This document shows positions 9,367 through 19,456 of a stretch of 64,000 nt of DNA, one piece after another. A program made the translations under genes and the position numbers. Origin of the DNA: Campylobacter anatolicus (GTDB taxonomy: Bacteria; Campylobacterota; Campylobacteria; Campylobacterales; Campylobacteraceae); NCBI RefSeq assembly GCF_018145655.1, contig NZ_JAGSSY010000002.1:62001-126000 (forward strand). Reading direction: 5' to 3'. The notes under the pieces were generated by a model that was not told the DNA's origin, ran no database searches, and was given only the letters and a program-made list of their open reading frames with translations. The stretch's first letter is position 1. Every line of letters begins with the position of its first letter.

Positions 9367-9935
9367 AAGTGCGTTTCCCGTGGCGAGTTTATAAGTGAGA
9401 AAAACTCACGGCGAGTGTCGGCATTTTTGATAAATGCTCCACGTAATGCCGATGTAGTCGTAGTTGAGTTGATCTTTTGTACTCCACGCATCTCAACGCA
9501 CATATGCCTTGCCTCAACTACTACACCAACGCCCCTTGGAGCTATGACATCTTGCAGTGCTTGGGCTATTTGCTCGGTCATCTGCTCTTGAATTTGTAGC
9601 CGTCTGGCATAAATATTTACCATACGTGGAATTTTACTTAGTCCAACAACTTTACCATTTGGTATGTAACCAACATGAACGCGTCCAATGATAGGAAGCA
9701 TATGATGCTCGCAAAGGCTGTAAAACTCGATATTTCTCACTAAAACCATCTCATTGTTTGAGCTTGTAAAAAGTGCGTCATTTAGCACCTCTTTTGGATC
9801 CTCTTTATATCCACTTGTTAAAAACTCAAATGCCTTTCTCACACGTTCTGGCGTCTTTTTTAACCCTTCGCGTTCAATGTCTTCGCCTATTAAATTTAAT
9901 ATGTTTTTGATAGAATCTTCAAAGCTAGCTTGCAT
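9363..9935 (-). CDS. folE: GTP cyclohydrolase I
   Basis: 190 residues. It converts GTP to 7,8-dihydroneopterin triphosphate, the shared precursor of folate and, via QueD/QueE, of queuosine. Zinc ligands are Cys75 and His78 in CEHHMLP and Cys146 in HMCVEMRG. The homodecamer-type core ([16 protein letters not shown]) is intact. It is first in a minus-strand operon with fliI and diverges from tig, with 125 bp of shared upstream sequence. Confidence 0.96.
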   Translation of the reverse strand: MQASFEDSIKNILNLIGEDIEREGLKKTPERVRKAFEFLTSGYKEDPKEVLNDALFTSSNNEMVLVRNIEFYSLCEHHMLPIIGRVHVGYIPNGKVVGLSKIPRMVNIYARRLQIQEQMTEQIAQALQDVIAPRGVGVVVEARHMCVEMRGVQKINSTTTTSALRGAFIKNADTRREFFSLINSPRETHF

Positions 9936-10060
9936 AAATTTACTCCTAATTTTACGCCCTTATTTTATTCAAAAATCGCTTTTGCACTGATAAATTTATA
10001 GCAAAAAAAGGAAAAATTTGATATATTTTAGGCTAAATTTTGTAATCAAAAAGGAAATAG

Positions 10061-11383
10061 ATGGAAATCAAAACAAAACAACTAGACAGCATAAATGTTG
10101 AAGTTAACACCAAAGTAACAAACGATGCTATAAAAGCAAATGTAGAAAAACTAGCTAAAAAAGCGGCTAAAAATATGAAAGTAGATGGTTTTAGACAAGG
10201 ACACGTACCAGTTGCTGTAGTGTTAAAACGCTATGAAAAAGAGCTAAGAGCCGATGCAGAGCAAGATATTTTAAGAGATATCTTAGATGAGGCGGTTAAA
10301 AAGGTTGATAAGAAAAATGATGATGTTATAGGTGAACCACTTATTTCTAAATTTGATAGAAAAGATGATGGTATAGATGTTGAGATGACTGTGTCGTTTA
10401 AGCCCGTTGTAAGCGTTGAAGGATACGAGGAACTTATACCTGAGTTTGCTACTCCAAGAGTGCTTAAAAAAGACATAGATGAGAAGAAAAATGATCTTTT
10501 AAAGATGATAGCTCCGCTTGAAAAAGTAGATAAAAAACGTGCGTTAAAGAGTGGCGACTTTGCTAAATTTGACTTTGAGGGATTTGTAGATGGCGTAGCA
10601 TTTGATGGCGGTAAGGCAGAAAATTATGTGTTAGAAATTGGCTCAGGTCAGTTTATACCGGGTTTTGAAGATGGTATGATAGGGCTAAAACCAGATGAAG
10701 AAAAAGACATTGAGGTAACCTTCCCTGCAGAGTATGGTGCGGCTCATTTGGCTGGGAAAGCGGCTGTTTTTAAAGTAAAACTACACGAAATTCAAGAGCG
10801 TAAAATTCCTGAAAGTATAGACGAGCAAACTCTAAAAAGCATGATGCCAAATGAGGAAAATCCAACTGAAGAGCTACTTGAGGAGCGTATAAAAGAGCAA
10901 ATTCGTCAAGAGAAAATTTTCACTCTAATCGCAGAGGAGCTTAAACCTAAATTTGCCGATGCATTGGTAGAGAAGTTTAAATTTGATACGCCTAAAAATA
11001 TTGTAGAGCAAGAGATAGATATGCAGTTTAGAAACGCATGGAGTAGCTTTAGCGAAGATGAGATGAATAAATTTAGAGATGATAAAGATGCAGTTGCTAA
11101 AAAGCGTGAAGAGTTTCGCGAGGATGCTGAAAAGAGCGTAAGGCTAACATTTATCATAGATGAGTTAGCTCGTATGCGTGGGGTAAAAGTAAGTGATCAA
11201 GAGGTCGTTCAGGCGGTTTATTTCGAAGCTTATAGAAGCGGACAAGATCCAAAAAAACACCTTGAAATGTATAAAAACCAAGGTATGCTACCAGCCATTA
11301 AGATGTCTATGATAGAAGAAAAACTATTTAACGAGCTATTTAACAAAGATGATAAAAAAGCCAAAAAAGAGAAGGCTGAATAA
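10061..11383 (+). CDS. tig: Trigger factor (ribosome-associated chaperone / PPIase)
   Basis: 440 residues with the three usual domains: the N-terminal ribosome-binding domain with the signature GFRQGHVP (residues 43-50), a FKBP-type PPIase domain around 155-240 ([25 protein letters not shown]), and a long helical substrate-binding C-domain ending in a Lys-rich tail. It binds nascent chains at the ribosome exit site. ATG at 10061 has AAGGAAA upstream. The stop codon overlaps the clpP start by 1 bp, so chaperone and protease are co-translated. Confidence 0.96.
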   Translation: MEIKTKQLDSINVEVNTKVTNDAIKANVEKLAKKAAKNMKVDGFRQGHVPVAVVLKRYEKELRADAEQDILRDILDEAVKKVDKKNDDVIGEPLISKFDRKDDGIDVEMTVSFKPVVSVEGYEELIPEFATPRVLKKDIDEKKNDLLKMIAPLEKVDKKRALKSGDFAKFDFEGFVDGVAFDGGKAENYVLEIGSGQFIPGFEDGMIGLKPDEEKDIEVTFPAEYGAAHLAGKAAVFKVKLHEIQERKIPESIDEQTLKSMMPNEENPTEELLEERIKEQIRQEKIFTLIAEELKPKFADALVEKFKFDTPKNIVEQEIDMQFRNAWSSFSEDEMNKFRDDKDAVAKKREEFREDAEKSVRLTFIIDELARMRGVKVSDQEVVQAVYFEAYRSGQDPKKHLEMYKNQGMLPAIKMSMIEEKLFNELFNKDDKKAKKEKAE

Positions 11384-11973
11384 TGAGCTACTATGTTCCT
11401 GTCGTAGTTGAACGAACAAGCAGGGGTGAGAGAAGCTATGATATATACTCTCGTCTTTTAAAGGATAGGATAGTTATGCTAAGCGGAGAGATAGAAGATG
11501 GCATGGCGGCTTCTATCGTCGCCCAGTTATTATTTTTAGAGGCAGAAGACCCTGAAAAGGATATCTATCTTTATATAAATAGCCCCGGCGGTGTTATAAC
11601 TAGCGGATTTAGTATATATGATACGATGAATTATATAAAGCCAGATGTTTGCACGATATGTATCGGTCAGGCGGCATCAATGGGTGCGTTTTTGCTAAGC
11701 TGCGGGACATCTGGAAAACGCTATGCTTTACCAAACTCACGCATTATGATACATCAACCACTTGGTGGTGCAAGAGGCCAAGCAACTGATATTGAGATAC
11801 ATGCACGTGAAATTTTACGTTTGAAAGAAATTTTGAATGCAACTTTGGCTAAAAACACAGGACAAAAACTAACCAAGATTGCAAAAGATACAGAAAGAGA
11901 TCTCTTTATGAGTGCCAAAGAGGCACAAGAGTATGGTCTGATAGATAAAATCTTGGAGAAAAGTTTCAAATAA
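11383..11973 (+). CDS. clpP: ATP-dependent Clp protease proteolytic subunit
   Basis: 196 residues, a serine protease forming the tetradecameric chamber that works with ClpX or ClpA. The catalytic triad is visible: Ser99 in GQAASMGAF, His124 in MIHQPLGG and Asp173 in TERDLFMS. Length and motifs are standard. Neighbours tig upstream and def downstream make this a protein maturation and quality-control operon. Confidence 0.97.
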   Translation: MSYYVPVVVERTSRGERSYDIYSRLLKDRIVMLSGEIEDGMAASIVAQLLFLEAEDPEKDIYLYINSPGGVITSGFSIYDTMNYIKPDVCTICIGQAASMGAFLLSCGTSGKRYALPNSRIMIHQPLGGARGQATDIEIHAREILRLKEILNATLAKNTGQKLTKIAKDTERDLFMSAKEAQEYGLIDKILEKSFK

Positions 11974-11982
11974 GGATATTGG

Positions 11983-13026
11983 GTGATAAAGATAGATAAC
12001 GCTCCAGAGCCTCATAAAGATAGATTAAATAGAACAAAAATAAATACTAGAGATGGAAAACACGATAGTATTTATAAATTTTCAGAGAGTGTTTTAAAGG
12101 GGCTAAATGATGATAATGTTCCATCTATACCTAGTAATTATTCGATATATTTTGATAAAATGCTCTATCAACAGCCAGAGGAGTTTAGGAAGCAGATCGG
12201 GGATATGCTTAAGACATATTCTGAAAAGGTGGAGCAGGTATTTGATGGTAACATACATATAGAGCGAGAGGTAAGACAAGGATTTATACAGATCAAAAGT
12301 ATGCTACAAGCCGTAGCACTCATATATAAAAATTTAAACGTTATGCGAACGATCGTAAAAAAACACATAAATAACCTTGAAAATAATACAAATTTGTTAG
12401 CAGTGCAAAATGTTATTAGTGCTTTTAATGAAGACCTACTTAGACTTAGCTCTCTTATGGAAAAGCATATAGACGTTATAAAGATTAATTACGAAGAGAT
12501 AGGTAAGATGTTTAAAGCGGTCGAAGAACAGGCGGTTTATGATATAAATTTTGAAGTATATAATAAAAAATTCTTTATCACAACGATACAAAATGAGATC
12601 GAATCTATTAAAAGATATAACTACAATTCATCATTTTTGCTTGTAAAGCTTAAGGATGACTTTGTAGAACATGTTAAAAATTTAAAAGAGCGAAATAATA
12701 TGTTTAAAAGCATATCACAACTACTTTTGAAAACATCTCGCAGAAGCGATATAGTCGCTCACTATGGCGATGGCTTATTTGCTATGGTGATGAAATATAC
12801 CGATGAGAACGGTACTAAACAAGCATGCAATAGAATTTTAAATTTGCTTTCAAATGTACCTTGGAAGATAGATGATAGGGAGTATAAGCTAGATGTTCAG
12901 ATGATTTGCTCGGTACTAGTAAAAACTAAAAGTATGGAGCAGATAATGTCAGAAGCTCTTGATGCCTTAAGCACTACGATAAATGCAACTCAGCCGATAT
13001 TTTTAAATTTAAAGAGCGGAGAGTGA
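11983..13026 (+). CDS. GGDEF-fold protein with a degenerate active site
   Basis: 347 residues. The first ~180 are mostly helical, with a heptad-like stretch. The C-terminal ~160 look like a diguanylate cyclase domain: DINFEVYNKKFF stands where D.LTGL.NRR.F is usual, and RRSDIVAHYGDGLFAMVM aligns with the active-site hairpin. The A-site reads YGDGLF (residues 261-266) instead of GG[DE]EF, so the metal-binding acidic residue is lost and c-di-GMP synthesis is unlikely. It may act as a ligand sensor or scaffold. The start is GTG at 11983 after AAGGAT. It sits inside the clpP-def operon, with 9 bp and 1 bp gaps. Confidence 0.75.
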   Translation: MIKIDNAPEPHKDRLNRTKINTRDGKHDSIYKFSESVLKGLNDDNVPSIPSNYSIYFDKMLYQQPEEFRKQIGDMLKTYSEKVEQVFDGNIHIEREVRQGFIQIKSMLQAVALIYKNLNVMRTIVKKHINNLENNTNLLAVQNVISAFNEDLLRLSSLMEKHIDVIKINYEEIGKMFKAVEEQAVYDINFEVYNKKFFITTIQNEIESIKRYNYNSSFLLVKLKDDFVEHVKNLKERNNMFKSISQLLLKTSRRSDIVAHYGDGLFAMVMKYTDENGTKQACNRILNLLSNVPWKIDDREYKLDVQMICSVLVKTKSMEQIMSEALDALSTTINATQPIFLNLKSGE

Positions 13027-13027
13027 G

Positions 13028-13561
13028 TTGGTATTAGAAATTTTAACTTATCCAAATAAAAAACTATACGAAGTTTCAAAAGATGTTGTAGTCTTTGACG
13101 ATGAGCTTCATAAATTGCTCGATGATATGTATGATACGATGATAGCTAAAGATGGTATAGGACTTGCAGCGATTCAAGTTGGGGTCGCAAAGCGAATATT
13201 TATTATAAATTTATTTGATGCTGAAAGACAGATACAAGATAAGGCTGATTTGATTGAGATAATCAACCCAAAATTTGAGATGAAGCAGGGTGAATGCACC
13301 TACCAAGAAGGATGCTTGTCTGTGCCAGGATATTATGATGACGTAAAACGTGCCGAGCGAGTGAAGATAAGCTATCAAAATAGGTTTGGCGAGATGTGTG
13401 AGCTTACGACTGATGGGTTACTTGCCATTGCTATACAGCATGAAAATGACCACCTAGATGGACATCTGTTTATTGAACGTATAGGATTCAATCAGCGTAA
13501 AAAATTTAATAAAGAGTATAAAGAGCTTAAAAGTAAAAAACACAAAAAAGACAGCAAATGA
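13028..13561 (+). CDS. def: Peptide deformylase
   Basis: 177 residues. It removes the formyl group from the initiator Met using a metal held by Cys96 of EGCLSVP (residues 94-100) and the two histidines of QHENDH (His138, His142), with Glu139 as catalyst; motif 1 is GIGLAAIQ (43-50). The start is TTG at 13028, 1 bp after the previous stop, chosen because the standard N-terminus V-x-x-I-L-x-Y-P begins there. The last ~20 residues are Lys-rich. It overlaps the next gene by 4 bp. Confidence 0.95.
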   Translation: MVLEILTYPNKKLYEVSKDVVVFDDELHKLLDDMYDTMIAKDGIGLAAIQVGVAKRIFIINLFDAERQIQDKADLIEIINPKFEMKQGECTYQEGCLSVPGYYDDVKRAERVKISYQNRFGEMCELTTDGLLAIAIQHENDHLDGHLFIERIGFNQRKKFNKEYKELKSKKHKKDSK

Positions 13562-15114
13562 AGTCCTTAAAATGTGCCACCTATGCAGACGGGCTTAAGG
13601 TTATTGATGTTGAGTCTGTCTTTTCACGTGGCTTACCTGGATTTAACATCGTGGGGCTTGCGGGTGCTAGCATAAAGGAGAGTACTGAGCGAGTAAAGGC
13701 TGCACTTTTAGGGCTAAACTTTAGTTTTCCAGCTCAGAAAATCACTATAAATTTATCTCCATCTGATCTACCAAAGAATGGTTCGCACTTTGACTTGTCT
13801 ATTGCACTTTTAATCGCTCTGCAAAAGGCAAAAAATTTAGAGAAAATTTTTGTTTTTGGGGAGCTTGGGCTTGATGGGAGTGTAAAAAATACAGCAAATT
13901 TATTCTCGCTTTTGCTATTTTTAAGCACCACTCAAAATGGCGTAAAGGTGCTAGTGCCAAGCGAGATAGCCACTAGAGCTTCACTTATACCAAATTTAGA
14001 TATTTACGGTGTTAGTACACTTAATGAAGCAATTAGATTTTTTGAAGATAGTGAATTTGCGGCTAGTTGCAAGGCTGATGGGACGCATGAAATTTTTAAA
14101 AATGTCATTGAGATTGACGGTAAAAGATATGTGCCGAATTTAGATTTTACTCTTGATTATGCCGATGTAGCAGGGCAGACTAGAGCTAAAAGAGCTTGTA
14201 TGATAGCTGCTCTTGGTATGCATAATATTTTATTTGAAGGTAGTCCAGGGTGTGGTAAGAGTATGTGTGCTAAACGGTTGGTTTATATAATGCCACCACA
14301 AAGTATTGATGAGGTGCTAAGTGCCGCGGCATATCGTTCGCTTAACTTGCAAGATAGTGAGTTTAGTGCCATTCGTGCATTTCGTCATCCACATCATACA
14401 TCTACTAAAAGCTCCATTTTCGGCGGTGGATCAAGCTCGGCAAAGATAGGCGAGATCGCTCTTGCAAACGGTGGGGTGCTGTTTTTTGATGAGTTTTTAC
14501 ACTTTGCAAAGCCAGTGATTGAGAGCCTTCGTGAGCCACTAGAGGATCATAAAATTCATATCTCAAGAGTAAATTCAAAGGTAACTTATGAGACAAAATT
14601 TATCTTTGTAGCAGCTCAAAATCCTTGTCCTTGTGGCAACCTACTCTCAGCTAAGCTAAACTGCCGATGTAGTGAAAATGAGATCCGTCAGTATCGTTCA
14701 AGGCTATCAGAGCCGATAATGGATCGCATAGATTTGTATGTTGCTATGCAGGAGAATTTAGGTGAAAGCATAGATGAAGATGTCAGTAAAAATGTGGATA
14801 AAAATTTAAAAGATAGTGAGTGTAATAGCTCAAAGCAGATGAGTGAGCGTATAAATAAAGCTTTTGAGTTTCAAAAGCTAAGGGGGCAGAGTGAGCTAAA
14901 CGGCAAACTTAGCGATGATGATATGGTTAGATTTTGCACCCTTGATAGTGATGCTACGCAGGTGCTTAGCACTGCCATAACTCGCTATCATCTCTCAGAA
15001 CGTAGTAAGAAAAAGGTATTAAAAGTTGCACGGAGTATTGCGGATTTGGAGCTTTGTAAGGATTTACAAAAGTCTCATATATTAGAGGCATTAAGCTTTA
15101 GGTTTAGGAGCTAG
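13558..15114 (+). CDS. comM: ComM/YifB-family AAA+ (Mg-chelatase-like) helicase
   Basis: 518 residues with the family's layout: an N-terminal Lon-protease-like ChlI domain (residues 1-165), then an Mg-chelatase AAA+ core with Walker A GSPGCGKS (228-235) and Walker B GGVLFFDEF, and a C-terminal lid domain (RSIADLE). A Cys cluster, CPCGN followed by CRC, is seen in the core as in other members. In naturally competent bacteria ComM is a branch-migration helicase that aids integration of incoming DNA; many Campylobacter are competent, so that role is plausible. It overlaps def by 4 bp and is followed 1 bp later by nnr. Confidence 0.88.
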   Translation: MKSLKCATYADGLKVIDVESVFSRGLPGFNIVGLAGASIKESTERVKAALLGLNFSFPAQKITINLSPSDLPKNGSHFDLSIALLIALQKAKNLEKIFVFGELGLDGSVKNTANLFSLLLFLSTTQNGVKVLVPSEIATRASLIPNLDIYGVSTLNEAIRFFEDSEFAASCKADGTHEIFKNVIEIDGKRYVPNLDFTLDYADVAGQTRAKRACMIAALGMHNILFEGSPGCGKSMCAKRLVYIMPPQSIDEVLSAAAYRSLNLQDSEFSAIRAFRHPHHTSTKSSIFGGGSSSAKIGEIALANGGVLFFDEFLHFAKPVIESLREPLEDHKIHISRVNSKVTYETKFIFVAAQNPCPCGNLLSAKLNCRCSENEIRQYRSRLSEPIMDRIDLYVAMQENLGESIDEDVSKNVDKNLKDSECNSSKQMSERINKAFEFQKLRGQSELNGKLSDDDMVRFCTLDSDATQVLSTAITRYHLSERSKKKVLKVARSIADLELCKDLQKSHILEALSFRFRS

Positions 15115-15115
15115 G

Positions 15116-16528
15116 ATGAAAGGGCTATATTTAAGTACGGCTGAGTTAGACTCTCGTGCGGTGTGTGAGCTTGGGCTGAGCGAAGAGGTGCTGATTGAAA
15201 ATGCAGCAACAAAAATCGCAAATTTCATACGTTCTAAATTTAAAAAAGGATCACGTTTTCTTGGTGTATGTGGTGGTGGCAATAACGGAGCTGACGTATT
15301 TGCAGCACTTCGTATGCTTGAAGGAGATTATCAAACGAGCTATTTTTTAGCGAGTTTAAATTTAAAAGATATGGCTAAAAAGCAACTTGAAAGTGCTAAA
15401 AAAGTAGGTGTAAAAGAGTGTGAAAATGAGAGTGAGTTTGATAAATTTGATTGTATTATAGATGGTATTTTTGGCTCTGGACTAAATAGAAATTTGAATG
15501 AAAAAAGTGTAAATTTAATAAATTTATTAAACTCAATAAAGGCGTTTAAAATTGCTTGTGATATACCAAGCGGACTAGACGCAAATGGCGTAGTAATGGG
15601 AGCTTGTTTTAAAGCAGATGTTACTATTACAATGGGTGCTAGAAAGCTAGGGCTTTACTCGGATGTAGCAAAAGAGTATGTTGGAAAGATAAAGGTGGCA
15701 CTTTTAGGCGTGAGTGGAAGTAAATTTCAAACGCAAACGGACACATTTTTGCTAACAAAAGGCGATTTAAAATTGCCGTTTAGAGATAAAAAAAATACCA
15801 ATAAAGGCGAGTTTGGACACGCATTTTTTATTAGTGGCGAGCATAGCGGAGCGGCTAGTTTAGCAGCATTATCAGCTAGTGCAATAGGGGCTGGGCTAGT
15901 TAGTGTGATAGGTGGGGACAAAACTGATATAAGTGTTATGCAAGCACAGGGCATAAGCGAGAAAATGAATGCAGGTGCGATAGGTATGGGGCTAGGACGA
16001 GATCGGTGTGGTAAGTGGCTAGATGGCATAAATTTAAAAACTTTAAGCCAAAAATCACTTGTTGTTGACGCTGATATGTGCTATGAGTCACGCATTATAG
16101 AGCTTTTAAGCAAAAACTCAAATATAGTCATAACGCCACATCCAAAAGAATTTAGCTCGCTTTTGCGTTTAAGTGGTATCGCCAATGTTGATGTTAGTGA
16201 AATCCAACAAAACCGCTTTAAATTTGCACGTGAGTTTAGTTTTAAATTCGGTTGCGTTTTAGTGCTAAAAGGAGCAAATACGATAATTGCCCAGTGTGGT
16301 AAACTCTATATCATGTGTTACGGCACAGCGGCACTTGCAAAGGGTGGTAGTGGAGATGTGTTAAGTGGGTTGATAGCTGGACTGATGGCACAAGGCTACA
16401 CACCGCTAAAAGCAGCCATAACAGGAACTTTAGCTCACGCTTTATCGGCACATAAATTTAAGAAAAATAACTACGCTTTAAATCCAAAAGACATTATAAA
16501 AGGGGTTAAATGCAGACTAAAAAAATAG
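15116..16528 (+). CDS. nnr: Bifunctional NAD(P)H-hydrate epimerase / ADP-dependent dehydratase
   Basis: 470-residue fusion. Residues 1-~205 form the YjeF_N epimerase (VCGGGNNGADV, IIDGIFGSGL, CDIPSGLDANG). Residues ~215-470 form the ribokinase-like dehydratase (EFGHAFFISG, VLKGANTIIA, KGGSGDVLSG). Together they repair hydrated NADH and NADPH. The dehydratase motifs are of the ADP-dependent bacterial type. It starts 1 bp after comM and overlaps purN by 19 bp. Confidence 0.9.
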   Translation: MKGLYLSTAELDSRAVCELGLSEEVLIENAATKIANFIRSKFKKGSRFLGVCGGGNNGADVFAALRMLEGDYQTSYFLASLNLKDMAKKQLESAKKVGVKECENESEFDKFDCIIDGIFGSGLNRNLNEKSVNLINLLNSIKAFKIACDIPSGLDANGVVMGACFKADVTITMGARKLGLYSDVAKEYVGKIKVALLGVSGSKFQTQTDTFLLTKGDLKLPFRDKKNTNKGEFGHAFFISGEHSGAASLAALSASAIGAGLVSVIGGDKTDISVMQAQGISEKMNAGAIGMGLGRDRCGKWLDGINLKTLSQKSLVVDADMCYESRIIELLSKNSNIVITPHPKEFSSLLRLSGIANVDVSEIQQNRFKFAREFSFKFGCVLVLKGANTIIAQCGKLYIMCYGTAALAKGGSGDVLSGLIAGLMAQGYTPLKAAITGTLAHALSAHKFKKNNYALNPKDIIKGVKCRLKK

Positions 16529-17085
16529 CAGTTTTATTCAGTGGCAACGGTTCAAATTTAGAGTCGATTTTAGAGCATGTGCATAATAAAATTTATAGCG
16601 GAGTGAAATTTGAAGTTGTGCTAACTATCAGCAACAAAGCAGATGCCTACGGTATAGTAAGAGCTGCTAAATACGGATTAAAAAGTGTTGTAATAGAAAA
16701 TAAAGCTTACAAAAGCCGTGAGGAATTTGACGTAGCACTCGTAGCTGAGATTAAAAAATACGATGTGGATTTAGTTGTTCTAGCGGGATTTATGCGTATT
16801 CTTACAAGCGTCTTTACGAGTGCGGTAAAGGCGATAAATCTACACCCATCCATCCTACCACTTTTTAAAGGAGCTCATGCTATAAAAGAGAGCTATGAGA
16901 GTGATATGCAAGTTGGTGGTGTGAGTGTGCATTGGGTCAGCGAGGAGCTAGATGGTGGCAAGATCATAGCTCAACGCACATTTGAACGCACGGAAAATAT
17001 GAGCAAAGAAGCTTGGGAGAGCCGCATACACGAGATAGAACATGAACTACTGCCACAAAGTATTATAAAAATTTTATCCAAATAA
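16510..17085 (+). CDS. purN: Phosphoribosylglycinamide formyltransferase
   Basis: 191 residues. It transfers a formyl group from 10-formyl-THF to GAR in purine synthesis. The catalytic triad is Asn110 and His112 in INLHPSILP and Asp148 in SEELDGGKI; the GAR phosphate loop is LFSGNGSNL at residues 9-17. ATG at 16510 has AGGGG just before it, and the gene overlaps nnr by 19 bp. Likely last gene of the operon starting at tig. Confidence 0.94.
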   Translation: MQTKKIAVLFSGNGSNLESILEHVHNKIYSGVKFEVVLTISNKADAYGIVRAAKYGLKSVVIENKAYKSREEFDVALVAEIKKYDVDLVVLAGFMRILTSVFTSAVKAINLHPSILPLFKGAHAIKESYESDMQVGGVSVHWVSEELDGGKIIAQRTFERTENMSKEAWESRIHEIEHELLPQSIIKILSK

Positions 17086-17131
17086 AATCAAATTTATAGT
17101 ATTATCGTGATTTTTATCTAAAAGGATTAAA

Positions 17132-17851
17132 ATGCTTGAATGGATAGTATCACCTGAGGCGTGGATATCGCTACTTACGCTAACGGGACTTGAGATAGTT
17201 TTAGGTATTGACAATATTATTTTTATCGCAATTTTGGTCGGCAAACTTCCACTTCACCAAAGAGACAAGGGGCGTATTGTTGGACTTAGCTTAGCGATGA
17301 TAACGCGTATATTGTTGCTACTTTCTCTATTTTGGATAATGAAGCTCACAAAGCCGTTATTTAGCGTTTTAGGATTTAGTTTTGCCGGACGAGATTTGGT
17401 GCTGATACTCGGAGGGTTGTTTTTGATAGTCAAGTCAACATTAGAAATTCACTCAAGTGTTTTAGGAGAACATGAAGAGACTAAAAAGATTGACAAAAAT
17501 GCACATGCAAATTTCTTCGCCGTTATCACCGAAATAGCGATTTTAGATATTGTATTTTCACTTGATAGTGTTATTACTGCTGTGGGTATGGCTCAGCACA
17601 TTGAGATTATGATCATTGCAGTTATTTTAGCTGTTGGAGTAATGATGTTTGCTTCAAAAGCTATATCAAATTTCGTGGATAATAACCCAACTATAAAAAT
17701 TCTTGCTCTTTCATTTTTGGTCTTAGTTGGTTTTGCACTTATCGCAGATGGCTTTGGTACGCATATACCAAAAGGCTATATCTACTTCTCGATGGCATTT
17801 TCTTTGGTTGTGGAGCTTATAAATATCTACGCCAAAAACAAGGCAAAATAG
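17132..17851 (+). CDS. TerC-family integral membrane protein
   Basis: 239 residues, about seven membrane helices. The two family hallmarks with buried acidic residues are present: GLEIVLGIDNIIFIA in the first helix and DIVFSLDSVITAVGM in the middle, plus a His-containing hydrophilic loop (ETKKIDKNAHANF). TerC proteins are linked to tellurite resistance and, more recently, to Mn export and metallation of secreted enzymes. The protein sits in the inner membrane. AAAGGATTAAA precedes the ATG. A 46-bp gap separates it from purN, so it may start a new transcript shared with the MATE gene 5 bp downstream. Confidence 0.88.
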   Translation: MLEWIVSPEAWISLLTLTGLEIVLGIDNIIFIAILVGKLPLHQRDKGRIVGLSLAMITRILLLLSLFWIMKLTKPLFSVLGFSFAGRDLVLILGGLFLIVKSTLEIHSSVLGEHEETKKIDKNAHANFFAVITEIAILDIVFSLDSVITAVGMAQHIEIMIIAVILAVGVMMFASKAISNFVDNNPTIKILALSFLVLVGFALIADGFGTHIPKGYIYFSMAFSLVVELINIYAKNKAK

Positions 17852-17856
17852 GCTTA

Positions 17857-19182
17857 GTGAATCTACTTAGCGACAATCTAAATAAACTCATCATCACCTT
17901 GGCTGTCCCTGCTGGGATGGCTATGATGTTTAACACACTTTATAACGTTACGGCTACATTTTTCGCCGCTCGTATCTCCACACAGGCAGTGGCTGGATTA
18001 TCTATGAGCTTTTTACTTTACATTAGCATTGTTGGTATGGGGCTTGGATTTGGCTCGGCACTGACCGCACTTGTTGGCAATTCACTTGGGGCAAGGCGTG
18101 AGTTTTTAGCAAAAATTTATGCGGCAAAGGGCGTTTTTTTCGTCCTACTTTTTGGTGTGCTTATGGGGGTGTTTGGTTACAATATCGCTCCAAATTTACT
18201 TAAATTTTTAGGTGCAAATGATGAGTTTTTGGGCGAAGCACTTGATTATATGAGTGTTATATTTTTAGCATCTCCATTTTTTTTACTTGTAAAGTCGCTA
18301 AATGGCATTTTAGTTGCACTCGGAGATACAAGGACGCTTCGTAACTGGCTATTTTGCGGACTTTTTATAAATACTTTTTTGTGTTTTTTATACTCTGAAA
18401 TTTTATCTCTCGGTGTTGCTGGCATCGCTTTAGCAAACGCTAGTGTGCAGCTACTTGGTACGATATTTATGTCCTATAAAGTCCGTAAAACTCATATGAT
18501 AGAGTTTGACGTGATTTATAAATTTATGCCTGATACTAGGATATATATTAAAATTTTAAAACAAGCCGTTCCTGCGTGTTTAAATTATCTCTCTATGTCG
18601 CTTGGTGGGCTTGTGCTTCTTAAATTTATAAGCTATTATGGCACAGAGGCAGTTGCTGGGTATGGCATCGCTTTGCGGATAGAACAGATCGTGGTATTAC
18701 CAACCATCGGTATAGCTGCAGCAGTTCTAAGTATAATCTCACGCAACTATGGAGCAAGGCAGTATGAGCGTGTGCAAATTTGTTATAAAAATGCACTTAA
18801 AATTTTAGTATATTACTGTCTTTTTGCCTGTGGTTTTTGTATACTTTTTGGGTATCATATTATTAAATTTTTTGATGATAATATTGCAGTTATCTACGTT
18901 GCTCAAAGCTATCTGCTTATAAATTCATTTGCATATATAGGTTATGGTGTGTTAAATGTTTCAGGTAGTGCCTTGCAAGCCATCAAACATCCTATGGCAG
19001 TGCTTGTTTTTAACGCACTTAGACAGCTTGTTTTACAGGTTGGTTTATATTATTGTGTTGTTTTTATCTTAAAAAAGGGGATTATGTTTATTTGGGGTGC
19101 GATGTTTTTTAATGTATATTTTATAGCTATTTGCATACTATTTTGGACGCTAAGTAAGTTAGGAAAATTTAATAAGGCTTAA
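17857..19182 (+). CDS. MATE-family multidrug/Na+ antiporter
   Basis: 441 residues with twelve predicted membrane helices in two homologous halves, typical of MatE exporters that use Na+ or H+ gradients to expel cationic drugs. The N-terminal half carries VPAGMAMMFNTLYNVTATFF and the second half repeats the AVPACLNYLSMSLGGLVLL pattern. The start is GTG at 17857, 5 bp after the terC stop codon; no ATG candidate lies before the first helix. Substrate is unknown. Confidence 0.85.
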   Translation: MNLLSDNLNKLIITLAVPAGMAMMFNTLYNVTATFFAARISTQAVAGLSMSFLLYISIVGMGLGFGSALTALVGNSLGARREFLAKIYAAKGVFFVLLFGVLMGVFGYNIAPNLLKFLGANDEFLGEALDYMSVIFLASPFFLLVKSLNGILVALGDTRTLRNWLFCGLFINTFLCFLYSEILSLGVAGIALANASVQLLGTIFMSYKVRKTHMIEFDVIYKFMPDTRIYIKILKQAVPACLNYLSMSLGGLVLLKFISYYGTEAVAGYGIALRIEQIVVLPTIGIAAAVLSIISRNYGARQYERVQICYKNALKILVYYCLFACGFCILFGYHIIKFFDDNIAVIYVAQSYLLINSFAYIGYGVLNVSGSALQAIKHPMAVLVFNALRQLVLQVGLYYCVVFILKKGIMFIWGAMFFNVYFIAICILFWTLSKLGKFNKA

Positions 19183-19217
19183 AATTTGTAATTTTATTTT
19201 GAAAAATATAAATTTCC

Positions 19218-19246
19218 TTGACATTAAAAATATTTTTGGCTAAAAT
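19218..19246 (+). promoter_or_regulatory. Near-consensus sigma-70 promoter for the tRNA cluster
   Basis: TTGACA at 19218-19223 and TAAAAT at 19241-19246 are 17 bp apart, placing the start near 19253, about 35 bp before tRNA-Pro. A full -35 box is rare in Campylobacter, so this looks like a strong stable-RNA promoter. Confidence 0.75.
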
Positions 19247-19287
19247 ATCGCTTTTTAATGAGGTAGTGGCAAAACTTAACCCAGCCT

Positions 19288-19365
19288 CGGGGTGTAGCGC
19301 AGTCTGGTTAGCGCATCTGGTTTGGGACCAGAGGGCCGAAGGTTCGAATCCTTTCACCCCGACCA
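19288..19365 (+). tRNA. tRNA-Pro(UGG)
   Basis: Complete cloverleaf of 78 nt. The acceptor stem CGGGGTG pairs with CACCCCG, the anticodon loop TTTGGGA gives UGG, the T-loop is GGTTCGAATCC, and CCA is encoded. First of five tRNA genes in tandem. Confidence 0.96.
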
Positions 19366-19372
19366 TTTAGAT

Positions 19373-19450
19373 GGTGAGTGTAGCTCAGTCGGTTAGAGCA
19401 TCAGATTGTGGTCCTGAGGGTCGTGGGTTCGATTCCCATCACTCACCCCA
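19373..19450 (+). tRNA. tRNA-His(GUG)
   Basis: Complete cloverleaf. The acceptor GTGAGTG (19374-19380) pairs with CACTCAC. The extra G(-1) at 19373 pairs with the C discriminator, the His-tRNA identity element, and is encoded in the DNA. Anticodon GTG; CCA encoded. Confidence 0.96.
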
Positions 19451-19456
19451 TTTTGG

